Shown here: positions 1-18,907 of the stretch, in pieces
How the letters are laid out: the number at the start of each line of letters is the position of its first letter
Position numbering within the stretch: position 1 is the first letter of the stretch
Assembly (NCBI RefSeq): GCF_034702125.1
Contig: NC_085880.1
Location: 16,916,028-16,980,027, forward strand
Reading direction: 5' to 3'
Origin: Engraulis encrasicolus
Taxonomy: Eukaryota; Chordata; Actinopteri; Clupeiformes; Engraulidae
DNA: 64,000 bases
Position numbers and translations under genes: made by a program
Notes under the pieces: model-generated
Told to the model about the DNA's origin: nothing
The model's database searches: none
Seen by the model: the letters and a program-made list of their open reading frames with translations, nothing else

Positions 1-380
1 TACATACGTGAAGCAGGTGAGTGAGTGGGTTTTGGATGGTGAGGGAGGTAACCTCAACCTTCCCGCTGGGAGCCTGTAAAAATAGGCCCTTGACTGGAGG
101 TGCTAAGTGACAGTTGGCTGAGCTGCAGTTTCTTCACCTCCCGAGGCTCCCGGCTGCCTTGAGGATCATTATCCAGGCTGCCCTCGGTGCTCCATCCAGC
201 CTGGTTGGACCCGTTGTACTTTGTACTTCTGCCTCTGTGTGTGTCAATCTGAACAGGATTTTCTTTTCATGACTTTGTCTCTACTCCTCCTGCTTCTTCT
301 GTCCATTCCCTTTCTGTTCTTCTTCCCCCCTGCAACTCCTTTCTTCTTTCCCTTTTTTGTTTTTATTGTAGGCTGAAAAA
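1..380. other. Non-repetitive sequence at window start
   Basis: No repeat or protein-coding homology is recognised. A consensus 5' splice site (CAG|GTGAGTG) lies at position 17, so bases 1-16 could be the end of an exon. In the phase needed to join the asrgl1 exon at 8157 those bases contain TGA. They are open if an alternative acceptor at 8128 is used. I do not call an exon here. Confidence 0.3.
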
Positions 381-429
381 AAAGCTCAACACTTAATTAC
401 CCGCTGGCTTCATTTGGGGTGATTATGTG

Positions 430-1658
430 GCCATCCTCTTGCCCACCGAATCTAACCCATCTGCAGTGTATATACGTACCTGCGGGCGGATGTGTGTGTT
501 CGAGAGGGTGGTTGACCCTGCTGCTGTAGATTCTGTATATTACTGCAGGAGGGGGTAGCAGTGGCCGCTCTGGCCATATGAAGAGTTCAGATGCAAAACC
601 CCCTAACTCCATTTCTGAAGACCTGCACTTTTATATTTTTAGAGAACCCCATTGTTGGTTTGGTTTACATTCATGCACTTGATAATACATATAAATAGTT
701 ATATTACATAAATAAAATAAAAAATATCAAATTTTGATAGCTTTGTATTAAATAAAAATGAATTAAGATTATTTTCTGAAAAGGCACTTAGGGTTTTTTG
801 CATCTGAACTCTTTATATACTGTATATACAGTAGGCGGGTCTGAACCTGCTGTAGTGTAGACCTGTGGCCATATACAGTACAGTAAATAACTGCAGGTGG
901 AGGTAGTATAGTAGTCCCTGCTGTCATAAGCCCATATGCATACGACATAATCCACTCGCCTCTCTGAGGTTCACTGTGGCCGAGGCTGACCCTGCTGCTG
1001 TATAACTACAGGAGGGGTGCTGCTGTCTCACTATGGCGGCTGACCCTGCTGCCCATAGACATATATAACTCCAGGAGGAGGTATGTATTAAGTTCATTAT
1101 GTCTAATTGTTTAGCTTACGGTGTTACTTCCGTCTTCATCAGAGGGTCACTGTGATGTTGATGAGTGACGTGCGTTTAACATCACAGTGACCCTCTGATG
1201 AAGACGGAAGTAACACTGTCGAAACATGTCAGGTAAAAGATAAACCTTTTACATGTCTTAAGGCAAAAGAAAATCCTAAGTTTTCCAGGAGGAGGTGGTG
1301 TTGACTCTGTGGTCCGATATATATAACTGCAGGTGGGATGGTGGTGACTCTGTGGTCCGATATATATAACTACAGGAGGAGATGGTGTTGACTCTGTGGT
1401 CCGATATGTATAACTACAGGTGGGGTGGTGTTGACTCTGTGGTCCGATATGTATAACTGCAGGTGGGATGGTGGTGACTCTGTGGTCCGATATATATAAC
1501 TACAGGAGGAGATGGTGTTGACCCTGCTGCCATATATAACACTATACAGTATATAAATACATATTTATATAACTGCAGGCAGAGGTGGTGAGTCTGTCCT
1601 CCATATTTATTGCAGACGGGGGTGGTGGTGACTGTCGTCCGTATAACCGGTATACGTA
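430..1658. repeat. Degenerate minisatellite, left block
   Basis: A loose tandem array with a unit of roughly 45-60 bp, built around TATATAACTGCAGG-AGGGGTGGTG-TTGACCCTGCTG/CTCTGTGGTCC. The cleanest copies are at 1310-1540. Long frames such as the one rich in SPPPPPAVYILD on the minus strand are by-products of the repeat. The same array resumes at 3530 after an inserted element, so the two blocks were probably one array. Confidence 0.75.
1121..1216. repeat. Perfect 39-bp inverted repeat (hairpin)
   Basis: The arms 1121-1159 and 1178-1216 are exact reverse complements of each other and are separated by 18 nt. The hairpin sits inside the minisatellite. The right arm runs into sequence of the GATGAAG...GTCGAAACATGTC type seen in other palindromic fish repeats, so this may be a small inserted palindromic element. 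Confidence 0.8.
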
Positions 1659-3529
1659 TATGGGTAGATGACGGATAGGCAGCAAAAAACATTTTTTTCA
1701 CAAAACATTGTTTATGAGGGGGGAAAGTATATGTCTACGTAGTGCAGCAATTAATCTTTCAAAAAATCCAAGTGGTCACAATGTTGGTCTATTCATTGAT
1801 TATTTATTTACGTTGATAAAGCAATTTGCTGAAAATATGTCCTTTGGTGTGACGTTAAGAAATAAATATATTAAGTAATGTAGAAATGGCTTGATGGAGT
1901 TTTATGAACATTGTTACACTCTTCATATTTATTGCAATTTTTTAAAGTCTTAATTTAATGAGAAATTACCATTTAAGTATTTTTTTCCCCATTAGATGTG
2001 AGATTATTAGAAACCTTCGAGGAAAAACAGGGATATCTTTATGTTCAAAATTGTCCGAATTTATACTAACTTTTCAGGGACGATAATTTGTTCTTCCCTA
2101 ATGCAATATTCAGTGTTAATCAAACATATTGTTTAGCTCAAACAAATATTTGAGCATTTAAAACATGTCACACCGTAGGACATTCATGTCACGCTAAAGG
2201 ACAGAAATGCAAAACTGAGCCAGAAACAAATATATCAACATGATTGTTTTGTCTTTTGATCATAATATAATGTTGTAGTCAATACGGACCTATACTTTAC
2301 ACTTATAAGTCTTTGAATCGTCGATTATTAGCCTATCGTAACTCTTAATGACAGCAATGCGGTCATTGAATGTAACCTGCAGAGCTCATTAGACTCATAC
2401 TGAAGGGTGACCTTGGCATGACCATCACACTTTTGTAGGTACTATGACTGTCACACCATTGAACCTGTAGTGTGTAGTGGCCAGTGCCTGTTTGGTATCT
2501 CAAGCTGGACAGCACATTTATGCTGTATATTGAGCTCTCCACAGCATACTTTATTCATCTATACTCCTCTATATACTCTCTCACTGATCTTTCCTTCACT
2601 GTTACCGTTATATTTTATGGTTTCAAAGCACCATTAATGACATTTTATATCATTTGACAGTATCTAAAATCAACAGCAAATATTCATCAACAATGCAAAA
2701 TATCTAATCCATTGGTGTGACCTGTTTGTCCTTTGGTGTGATACTCCAAAGTGTCACACCATAGGACTTTTACCATCACACCATAGGACTTTTACCATCA
2801 CACCATAGGACTTTTGAGCTTTTGAGTTAATTTAAAGCCATGTCGTTGCCAACTGAAATACAATTTCACCTTTAGTAAGATGCATTTTCATACATCTACA
2901 TAAGAAAAAAATATGAAAAATATTCACTATTGTCAAAATGTATTTTATGGCTGTCACACCAAAGGACTACAAAACTAATACATTTGTGGTAGCAAAACAT
3001 AATTGATTGACTGAAGAACTCTGAGAGAAAAATCTAAAATCCACCCTTGCCATTGGCTTCTTAAGGGTCTAAAGTCACAATTTATGTACCGCTGGAGCTT
3101 CAACAATAGATAATTATCCACAGAATTAACCAAAAAAATGATGTCACACCACAGGACATTATTTTCTGCGACAAAGTTTCATAAGTCCATACGGTCTCAG
3201 AAAAACAGGAAAAAAATTAAGCATTGCCACTTGCTAAAATAGACACCTTGAAAAACATGCCAGGGTTGTTTAGACAAATGACTGAGCTTTGATTATTTAT
3301 TTAAAAATGTTTTAATATGGAGAACCAGGCTTGCCTCAGTCACACCATAGGACAAATGTGACATTTGACTCAAAATTAAGTATACTTATTTAAGCTCTGG
3401 ATTTATTACACATTACTTTTTCACAACAACGACATTAGTTTAAAGCATTGACAATTTTGAAAGCATCAATTTACTTAATTTTAAGAGCCTGCGACAGCAA
3501 AATTTACACGTCACGTCATCTACCCATAT
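1659..3529. mobile_element. AT-rich element with dispersed GTCACACCATAGGAC motifs
   Basis: This 1.87 kb AT-rich block interrupts the minisatellite. Its edges are inverted copies of TATGGGTAGATGAC (left about 1659, right about 3529). Inside, a 15-mer close to GTCACACCATAGGAC recurs about a dozen times in both orientations, for example at 1839-1853 (reverse), 2167, 2752, 2774, 2797, 2952, 3142 and 3339. There is no open frame of transposase size, so it is probably a non-autonomous DNA transposon. The superfamily is not recognised. Confidence 0.6.
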
Positions 3530-4190
3530 AACTGCAGGAGGGGGTGGTGATGACCCTGCTGCTCATATGCATATCGTTGATGTCTGGCAGAAATGAAAAA
3601 AATATATAAATCAATACACTTCGTCCATTTACACGAGTGTATGAGTTTAATACATGATTTAAACGCCACTTTTATTTTACTGATGAAATGTTTATTTAGA
3701 AAATGTTTTTTTTTTTAAGACATAACAAGTGGATATACAAGGTTTTGCTGGAGGTGATCCTGCTGTCACATATAGTATAACTGCAGGCGGGGGTGGTAAT
3801 GACTCTCTTGGCTCAGTGCTCACTATGGCCAAGTCCCACCCTGCTGCCCATATCCAAGATATAATGCAGGCGGGGGTGGTGGCGAGTGGCAACACAGCAT
3901 GCCCACATATCCAGTATATATACTGCAGGCAGGGGTGGTGGCAGCACACACAGGCCCACATATCCAATATATAAACTGCAGGCGGGGGGTGGTGGGGACC
4001 ATGTTGTTTGACCCTGATGCCCATGTCCAGTATATATACTGCAGGCGGGGGTGGTGGCGACACAAGCATGCCCACATATCCAATATATATGCTGCAGGCG
4101 GGGGGTGGTGGGGACCATGTTGTCTGACCCTGGCTGCTGCCCATGTCCAGTATATATACTGCAGGCGGGGGTGGTGGCGACACACGCTTG
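3530..4190. repeat. GC-rich minisatellite, right block
   Basis: Tandem units of about 55-60 bp follow the pattern CCCACATATCCAATATATA-CTGCAGGCGGGGGTGGTGGCGAC, with several near-identical copies between 3900 and 4180. It continues the array at 430-1658. Every long frame here is repeat-derived. Confidence 0.8.
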
Positions 4191-4689
4191 GCTCCGAATG
4201 ACTCGGCTCCCTCACACAGAGGACAGCGGAGCCATTAAAAGACACTCGAGTCGCATCAAACTACCGCAAGTAATTAGCTCTGAGCCACACGCCCCATTAA
4301 GCTATCGGAGGGAGGAGGAGATGATGGTGAGGTGGCGGGAGGGCGGGGATGGTGGCAGGCGTGTGGGGGCACTCAGATTATTTTCTTTCTTTTTTTTTTG
4401 GTGTGGTGGCAGCATTGCGGTGAGTGGCAACTTTTTTTTTCTTGAAATGCAATGCATGATATCCTGTCCTGCCTGTCCTCAATTAAGCCTCCCGGACATC
4501 CAGACTCCAGGGCGATGGCTTTGCTCTGAGAGGTTTTTTTTATTTTTTTAATTAGGAAAGGGAGGATGTCTCTTCATTCCACTCACTCATTCGTTTTTCT
4601 TCTTCTTTAGACAGTGAAGGTCATTAGTTGGAGAAGACTTCCAACTGTGTGTGTGTCACAGCGTCCTAGGATCTCATATCCTGCTAAGT
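4191..4689. other. Non-repetitive intergenic/intronic DNA
   Basis: Mostly unique sequence with poly-T runs at 4388 and 4432. No exon or RNA gene is recognised. Confidence 0.4.
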
Positions 4690-5292
4690 CAGTGGCTCTC
4701 AAACTTTTTTGAGTAAAAGCCCCCTGGAGCGCCCCCTGGAATGCCCCCTTGACCTCACCATACGCTTGCCAATGCCCCCCTGTATATATATATATATATA
4801 AAAAAAAAATAGACTAATGCCCTCAATGACCACTAACTAAGCATTGTCCCCTCTCAGCTATATCCTTCTCAACACCCCTCTAGGGCAGTGGTTCTCAACT
4901 GGAACAGTCTTGGGACCCAGCATTTTCTACTCTCATTCGGTCGCGACCAATTTTTTTTGCGTTCAAGTCAATTCAAAGCAATTCTCAAAATGTAACCAAG
5001 ACTCGAATGACTGGTTGCACGCTATCTATCTCGCATAAGCATTCAGATTGTATCTATGATGACAGATGACACAGAGTTCACTAGCCTATCAAAATAAAAG
5101 TTGTAAATTGTTTCAGGAAAAGTTGGATTTTTTTTTTTTTAAATTACATTTTTTTTACACTAAGGCTCCGCGACCCATCCATGACCCCTCCGCGACCCAC
5201 TTTTGGGTCGCGACCCACCAGTTGGGAAACACTGCTCTAGGGTTCCCCAATGCCCCCCTGGGGGGCTGTAGAGCCCCCATTGAGGAACATTA
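4690..5292. mobile_element. hAT-type MITE (outer), TSD TGCTAAGT
   Basis: It starts CAGTGGCTCTCAAAC and is flanked by the exact 8-bp direct repeat TGCTAAGT at 4682-4689 and 5293-5300, the length expected of a hAT target duplication. It contains a second, nested hAT MITE at 4886-5234. Confidence 0.7.
4886..5234. mobile_element. hAT-type MITE (nested), TSD CTCTAGGG
   Basis: The terminal inverted repeats are CAGTGGTTCTCAACTGG and CCAGTTGGGAAACACTG. The exact 8-bp target duplication CTCTAGGG lies at 4878-4885 and 5235-5242. It is inserted in the element at 4690-5292. No coding capacity. Confidence 0.85.
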
Positions 5293-5376
5293 TGCTAAGT
5301 CATGTGTTGAGGCTCTGCAGCAAATGCTGACTGACCTTCCCATCGGTGTGATACGTGACTGGCCGGCTCTGGCTGC

Positions 5377-5378
<2 letters not shown>

Positions 5379-5460
<82 letters not shown>
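5379..5460. repeat. (GT)n microsatellite
   Basis: About 41 uninterrupted GT units. Confidence 0.97.
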
Positions 5461-5462
<2 letters not shown>

Positions 5463-5469
5463 TGTTTAC

Positions 5470-5968
5470 CAGTCTCCTCGAGGCGTGACGCGCCTTATAT
5501 TGAATTATTAATGTATAATAATGCCTCTGACATAGGGATGATAAAGAGGAGAACGATCTCTATTCTGCTGTTTACACGCTTCATTAAGGAGTTTATTGAT
5601 ATTTAAGGATTTACGGCGGCGGCGCCCCCAAACTTCAATTACAGGTGTAAAATACAGTCCACCCCTCGCATTGTGTCCCCCGCCGCGCTCGCCGCGCTCG
5701 CCTCACTGCACCAAAAACCCAGCCATCATGGTGATTTAATAGAGCAATCAAGGCACTGTCAAAAATGATTGATGGGCCTCCCTCACCGGCCCGGCGTGAG
5801 ATTGTCCGCCCCAACTGCAGCAGACAAATATTCGCCGCGAGATGTCTGTTTGGCCGCGCAACGCGCGTGCGTGGCCCAGCAGCCTCGCTGATAGATCACC
5901 CGTGCCAGTGTCTCACATTTAACCTTGAATCACTCTTACACCCAGTTTTAGTCTCTGCTCTCTGCTCC

Positions 5969-5970
<2 letters not shown>
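5470..5970. other. Non-repetitive block, possible conserved non-coding element
   Basis: The sequence is balanced in composition and free of recognisable transposons, with homeodomain-type TTAAT/ATTA and GATTGATGG motifs and CpG-rich stretches. It is not a recognised exon. It stands out from the repeat-dense surroundings, but conservation cannot be judged from one sequence. Confidence 0.25.

Positions 5971-5971
<1 letters not shown>

Positions 5972-6014
<43 letters not shown>
5972..6014. repeat. (CT)n microsatellite
   Basis: About 21 CT units. Confidence 0.95.
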
Positions 6015-6017
<3 letters not shown>

Positions 6018-6225
6018 CTCGCATGCAAATAGATTTGGTTGAGGCCTCAGATTGCAAGCATGGCAAGGTGTTGTTGTTGTTGTTGCTGTGCTTAGTGCTT
6101 TTCCCCGCCGGCTTGCCTGTAGGGGGTGAGACTTTCTCTTCTCTTTTCCGCTGCATCTATACAGTACCTCTTCACTCCTCTTCCTTTCCTTTACGGCTCT
6201 CTAGAAGCTCATGTACAGGGTAGAG

Positions 6226-6425
6226 CAGGGGCGTAAAGTATACCCCCGCAGCCCCCGCGAGGCAGGGGGGCCCACACGAGGCAGGGGGGCCCATACGAGG
6301 CAGGGGGCTCATTTACATGAAGAATTGGGCCCTCTCCACATGATATTAGGCCCTCTTTTTTCGTTCGGGGGCCCATTCTCTGTAGCTTGCGCTTGGGGGC
6401 CTGAAGTACTTGTGTTACGCCAGTG
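6226..6425. mobile_element. hAT-type MITE, GGCGTAA family
   Basis: The ends are CAGGGGCGTAAAGTA and (reverse) CACTGGCGTAACACAAG. Flanks GGGTAGAG and GGTCAGAG are an imperfect 8-bp target duplication. A second copy of the same family lies in opposite orientation at 29009-29193. The interior is rich in GGGGGCCC runs. Confidence 0.7.
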
Positions 6426-8156
6426 GGTCAGAGGGCTGCCAGGAGCTGCCTTTGATTTTCAGGCTGTAATTTCCTCTGCAGCTCTCTGCGACACCAGCTC
6501 TAGCTGTTTTGTCGTAATTGAGATGTGATGATGTGTGATATAGATAGTAGTTTTTGTCGTAATTGAGTACAGAATGTGATATAGACATACCAGGCCTACA
6601 TAGCACATTGTTAAATTAACCAATTATATCAGCGCCCGTGTTTTTCTTCGAACAAGTGTGTGATCCACACTGAATACATGTTTTTTTTTTAATGCAAATT
6701 ATGGTTTTGCACCATTAGGCTTTTAATTTGTGTTTGTATCCATGGCTTCCATAGTCTTATTTGTTTGTGTCTTCAGGTTTTTCAGATTGGTGTCTTTCTC
6801 TGTAATTGCTGTCTCACTCTATACATCATTCCAAGAACAGTATTAAACATTGTGTTGCCTTTTCACTGATCACAAAGTAAAAGAATAACTACAGTGAAAA
6901 TTCCTCTAAATTCCTTATTTGTTGTGAATTTGTAATGCATACTGTTGATAATGACCGCTGTGTGTTTAGTTGTGTATAGCTATAGCTAAATTCTTATGTC
7001 AGTGCTCTCCTGTCGTGTCACAGGAGTGTACAGGAATGACTGATGGGCGCTTCAGAATCATTATTTCATTGTAGCTTTTGCACTTAGTTCCATTCAGAAG
7101 GCTGTACAGGCATTGCCTTTTCAGACTGCTTTCATTCTGTTAACATTATCGGAAAAAAGGGCTCACATTGTTGTCAAAATCCAAATTTAGTGAAAGGTTG
7201 TGTTAATGGCAGCTTGCGTGAATAATGTGATTCATATTCATTGTTCAGAATCACAGTGAGTGTTGAAGGTTTGTACATTACCTGGTTTGCTAGTTTTTTC
7301 ATAAATGGTGGTGATGTACTTTAGTTTTGTCTGGCTGGTTGTTCCACTAAGAATGGCTCATTGTATTCAAGAACATAGTGCAGTGCAATGCTAGCTGAAT
7401 TAAGCTGTTGTTTTTTTATATAAATGGTGGTTTAATTTCACAACAGTGAAAGCCAATATGTCGTATTAGGGTGCTGTGTCATTACCTTGCCTGTCAGCAA
7501 TGGAGGTGAGGGCAGCGAGATGTGGACATCTTCGCTACAGGGGCCAGCTCGTTTTACGCGTGCCAAACCAAGGCGCTGTGGCAGAGGATTTCAGTGGGGG
7601 CAATATCAGCTCGTGTGGTCTACCAGAATGGAAATACATATGCACTTGTCAAGCATTGTTTCAGCATGGCTTTTAACTGATATTGTGAGCTCAGCCAACA
7701 TAAAGTAAAAGTTAAGATTTAAAAGAAAGGCAATGCACATACAGTAAGTACAAAATTAAATATGAAAGTCATCTAAATAAAATAAGAAAGAATCTGAAAA
7801 TATTTAGAGAGTAATTATCAAGTGAAAGCATATGAGGGCAGATGCTTTGGAAGCAGTTTTGGTCTGCCTGAGCAAGGGACTTGTACTGACCACAGTCATA
7901 ATGTATTTGGTAGCCTCACACAGTCATAAAGTAGGTCGAATACAATGATTAAAAATGAAAAATACTGTATTTACGAGTGGTAAGTATAAAAGCAAAGCAA
8001 TGGAATGAGCGGTGCGAGGATTGGAAATGTAGAGATGTGTTGGACACCAGGGGAAAATTAGCCATTGTGCTATAATCTGTAAAAAGTAAAAAGTAAAAGT
8101 AAAGCTAACCATTGAGGTCGCTACCAGACTAACCATCCTTGCCCTCTCCGTGTTAG
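6426..8156. other. AT-rich, probably intronic DNA of asrgl1
   Basis: No transposon with clear ends, RNA gene or exon is recognised. The short open frames at 7476-7708 do not resemble any part of the asparaginase family. Confidence 0.4.
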
Positions 8157-15019
<6,863 letters not shown>

Positions 15020-15037
<18 letters not shown>

Positions 15038-16085
15038 AGGAGAGGACAAGAGGGGAGGAGAGGAGAGGAGAGGAGAAGAGGGGAGGAGAGGGGAGGGGAG
15101 AGGAGAGGACAAGAGAGGACGGGAGAGGAGATGAGGAGCACCAGGAGGGGAGGGGAGAGGAGGGGAGAGGAGGAGAGGAGGAGCACCTTGAGGCGTTATA
15201 GAGGAGAGGAGAGGACAGGAGAGGAGAGGATAGGAGGGGAGGGGAGAGGAGAGGAGAGGAGAGGAGAGGAAAAGAGAGTAGAGTAGAGTAGTAGTAGAGT
15301 AGAGTAGAGTAACCAGTAGCTTACATAAATACACAAATAAACGAATGCCCACATGGACATTCGTTTATTTGTGTATTTATGTAAGCTACTGGATACCTGA
15401 ATTTCCCCCTGGGGATTAATAAAGGAGAGGAGATGACAGGAGAGGGGAGAGGAGATTAGGAGCACCAGGAGGAGAGGAGAGGAGAGGAGAGGAGAGGAGA
15501 CGAGAGGAGAGGAGAGGAGAGGAGAGGAGAGGAGAGGGGAGGGGAGGGGAGGGGAGAGGAGCACCGGGAGGCAATTTAGAGGAGAGGAGAGGAGAGGGGA
15601 GGGGAGGGGAGGGGAGAGGAGAGTAGGAGCACCAGGAGGCAATTTAGAGGGGAGGAGAGGAGAAGCACCAGGAGGAGTTATAGAGGAGAGGAGAGGAGAG
15701 GAGAGGGGAGGGAAGAGGAGGGGAGAGGAGCACCGGGAGGTGTGATAGAGGAGAAGAGAGGAGAGGAGAGGAGAAGAGAGGAGAGGAGAGGAGAGGAGAG
15801 GAGCACTGGGAGGTGTGATAGAGGAGAAGAGAGGAGAGGAGCACTGGGAGGTGTGATAGAGGAGAAGGGAGGAGAGGAGAGGAGGGGAGAGGAGCACCGG
15901 GAGGTGTGATAGAGGAGAAGAGAGGAGAGGAGAGGAGAGGAGAGGAGAGGAGAGGAGCACTGGGAGGTGTGATAGAGGAGAGGAGAGGAGAGGAGGAGAG
16001 GAGAGAGGAGCAGCGGGAGGTGTGATAGAGGAGAAGAGAGGAGAGGAGAGGAACGGAGCGGAGGGGACGGGAGAGGAGAAAAGAG
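15020..16085. repeat. Purine-rich GGAGA minisatellite spanning the asrgl1 stop and 3' UTR
   Basis: About 1.06 kb of GGAGA/GGGGA runs punctuated by a recurring block close to CACCGGGAGGTGTGATAGAGG or CACCAGGAGGCAATTTAGAGG (for example 15184, 15562, 15629, 15666, 15731, 15804, 15840, 15895, 15957). The asrgl1 end, ACCAGGAGGCGCCCTAGAGG at 15021-15040, is itself a copy of that block. Leu/Ser/Pro-rich frames on the minus strand are artefacts. Confidence 0.9.
15313..15392. repeat. 80-nt hairpin, 35-bp perfect stem
   Basis: The arms 15313-15347 and 15358-15392 are exact reverse complements around a 10-nt loop. It lies within the purine tract and is followed by TGAATTTCCCCCTGGGGATTAATAAA, the type of tail seen on many fish retroposons. 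Confidence 0.85.
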
Positions 16086-17064
16086 GAGTCACATTTGCAA
16101 TGGGAGCTAGTTCGACTTAGAAAGAGTTTATGTTCTAGTCTATTTGCCAAAGTCAGATTGACACTTGATAAAGCACATGAAGAACTGTATTCTGTGCGTA
16201 ACACTGCTATAGCATTGATCAAAGCCACTAATGATGTGAAAGACCAAACACCATGAGAAACATTTAACATACATTTTAAAATTGCTCCAACTGCAAATGA
16301 GAGGCACTGCAACTGACCGGGATGTAAGGCTACTACAATGCCTTAAACAATGTTTGAATGCTTTAATGTTGACATTGGAAGTCACTGTTTAGATATGGTG
16401 GGGTTACTGTATGAAGCCAGCAGTTGTGTTATTTATTGGAAAACATTTTTATGTCAGGTGCATGAATCGATGATGTTTTGCACAGTGATAATTATTATTT
16501 TTTAAGATTTTGTTTTAAAAAACAAGGGACCACTTTATATGTATTCTGTAAACTGGTCATTTTTAAGTATATTTAAGTATACGGTTTTGTTCAAATTCCT
16601 TTTTAGATTACTCTGGCCTTGGAAGATATAATGGCCTCATTTATTAGATCTGTATACATTTATTATTTAGTTGTCCCTCTCTGGAAAAAAAAAGTTTGTA
16701 GGCAACAGTGTAACAGAATGTGTGCACTTTTCTTTTAAAACAACTTACCTGCCAAGCGTGACCTGCATTGTGTGTTTCATGTAAGGAATATTTAATATAG
16801 TTGTTTGTTTTATTCTACACTGTTTTTTTACAACTAAACAAATGCCTGGAAGCTTGACAAATGCCTTGTTGTAAAAAAGCCAATTGATGAATAAAACATA
16901 AGTGAACATTCATAAAATAATATTCCCAAGAACTGTGAAAAACCACACAGAACGTCAGAAGCTGTGAGTACTGTATTGTTTGATTGTATTGTTTGCCCAT
17001 ATAAAGAATGATGAAATGTAGATCATATGAGACAAAAATTTGGTATCTGCTTTGTAAAGATAAC
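16086..17064. other. AT-rich DNA, no feature recognised
   Basis: Possibly distal 3' UTR or intergenic DNA after asrgl1. AATAAA occurs near 16891, but nothing ties it to a transcript end. Confidence 0.3.
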
Positions 17065-17390
17065 AATAGTGTTTAAGGTTCATGAGTACAAAGGCATAAA
17101 CAGTATAATTTAATGCTCATGTTTTATAAAGGTAAGCATTTAACGTCCATGTTTTATAAAGACAATAGTAGCCTATTTGAAGTTTATGTTTGATAAAAAA
17201 CAAAAACAAATAGTATTTTACAGGTAAGTGCATATGTTATTGTATATAGACAAACAATAGTACTTAAGTTTCATGTTTTATGAAATACATAAAGTTCATG
17301 CTTTATAAAGGCATAAACAATAGTATTTAAGGTTCATGTTTTATACAGACAAACGATAGTATTTAAGGTTCATATTTTACATAGACAAAG
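17065..17390. repeat. AT-rich minisatellite
   Basis: Imperfect 35-60 bp units around AGTATTTAAGGTTCATGTTTTATAAAGAC. At least seven copies are seen. Confidence 0.8.
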
Positions 17391-17694
17391 ACAGGCAGAT
17401 CATATAGTCGGGCATATCAAAGACACACGCACACACACACACACACACACGCACACACACCACAGAGTACAGAGCAGCCAAATAGTCAAAAAGTGTCTAC
17501 AAGGTGTGCAGGGGTGTCAAAAGTCAGCGTGCATGGTCCAGAGGGCAAAAAGTGATGATTTTGATTGTGATTTGTTCAAATAATAGCCTAGTGAGAATCA
17601 TTTCATTGCAAGGTCAAGTGGAGCGAGAGCAGGCCTCAGTCAAGTCAAGGCATGCAGGCTAAATGGTGAGCAGAATAGATACCATTAACTACAG

Positions 17695-17997
17695 CAGGGT
17701 TTCCCAAACTGGGGTGCGTGCATGCCATGCCATAAGGGGGTGCGCGAGCTGAATAGAGCAATGGTGGATATGTGAGTTTTTATACAGCGTTAGTGAACAT
17801 CAAGCAGTTTTTAATTATACGGTGAATTGTATGCTGGAAGGGTCCATCTGAAGAGTAGTTTAAAACTAGACTAGGCTATTTGAAAAGAGGATTCCCCAAA
17901 ACGACTGTGCATAATGTGCAGTGAACCCATACTTGCGTAGCCATCAACACACCAAAATATTTGGGGGTGCGCAGGGGAAAAAGTTTGGGAACCGCTG
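17695..17997. mobile_element. hAT-type MITE, TSD AACTACAG
   Basis: The termini are CAGGGTTTCCCAAACT and AGTTTGGGAACCGCTG. The exact 8-bp duplication AACTACAG lies at 17687-17694 and 17998-18005. Confidence 0.9.
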
Positions 17998-18907
17998 AAC
18001 TACAGCATGGCAACATGACTCCATTAACAAGACCACTTCACACTGTAGTGCTACACGCACACACACACACACACACACTTAAATTCATTTAACCCTTACC
18101 ACAGTAGGGGTGTGACCATTCAATAAAAGATAATGGAAATAATTATTGGTAAACAATTGTGTTATTTCATGTGGTTTAACACACACTTAGGTTCATTTCA
18201 TTCTTGTGTCAATAACCACTTCCTGACATTAGTAAGTTAGTACCAGAGGCGGTTCTTAATGTAAGCACTTGAAGCACGGCTTACCAATATAAAAGCGACA
18301 AACGCGACATCCGAATTTAAACCCTTCATCCTGTTGACGTGATTCAGCTGTCTGTGTTGTCTGCTACTGGCGGTTCTTATAAAACTGGTTAAACAGCGAC
18401 ACCACAGTGGCTATCGAGAAACACTGTTTAACAGCGATGGTGAAACACGTTACTACAGCAAATGAAGCACAAATTCTAAATGACTTGGAGTCAATGGCAG
18501 AGAATCTGTTTTTTAATTGGCTTTCCGCCGATGCCCCGCCACGTTTTGAAGCACATTTTGATTGTGCTCATACCAATAGCGCACCGGAAAATATGATTGA
18601 CAGATGAGTTGATGAATCATAACTCGATCTGACACCTTACGTTTACATTGGATTCAGGAAGTAGAGCTCAGGCAGACGTGATGTTTACATTTTTTACTGA
18701 AGCCAGTTGCTTTTATGATAATCTCGAAGACTGACAACACATTTGAACTGCAATCAAAGTTTTCAAGAAACGTTTGTGTTTTGGATGTGGACAAATCATG
18801 GAGTAGAACTTTGGGACATATCAAGAAGAAACGAATGAAATATGCAGATAACATGAACCACACACCGTCAGTTAGATGAAGAGAATAGCTAAACGGCAGC
18901 ACAATAC

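Noticed and set aside
1..16. Possible exon end with GTGAGTG donor at the window start
   Set aside because: It contains a TGA in the phase required by the asrgl1 exon at 8157, and the few residues in other phases show no family match.
3692..4245. Pro/Tyr/Ile-rich and Gly-rich open frames on both strands
   Set aside because: They are translations of the GC-rich minisatellite and occur in several frames at once.
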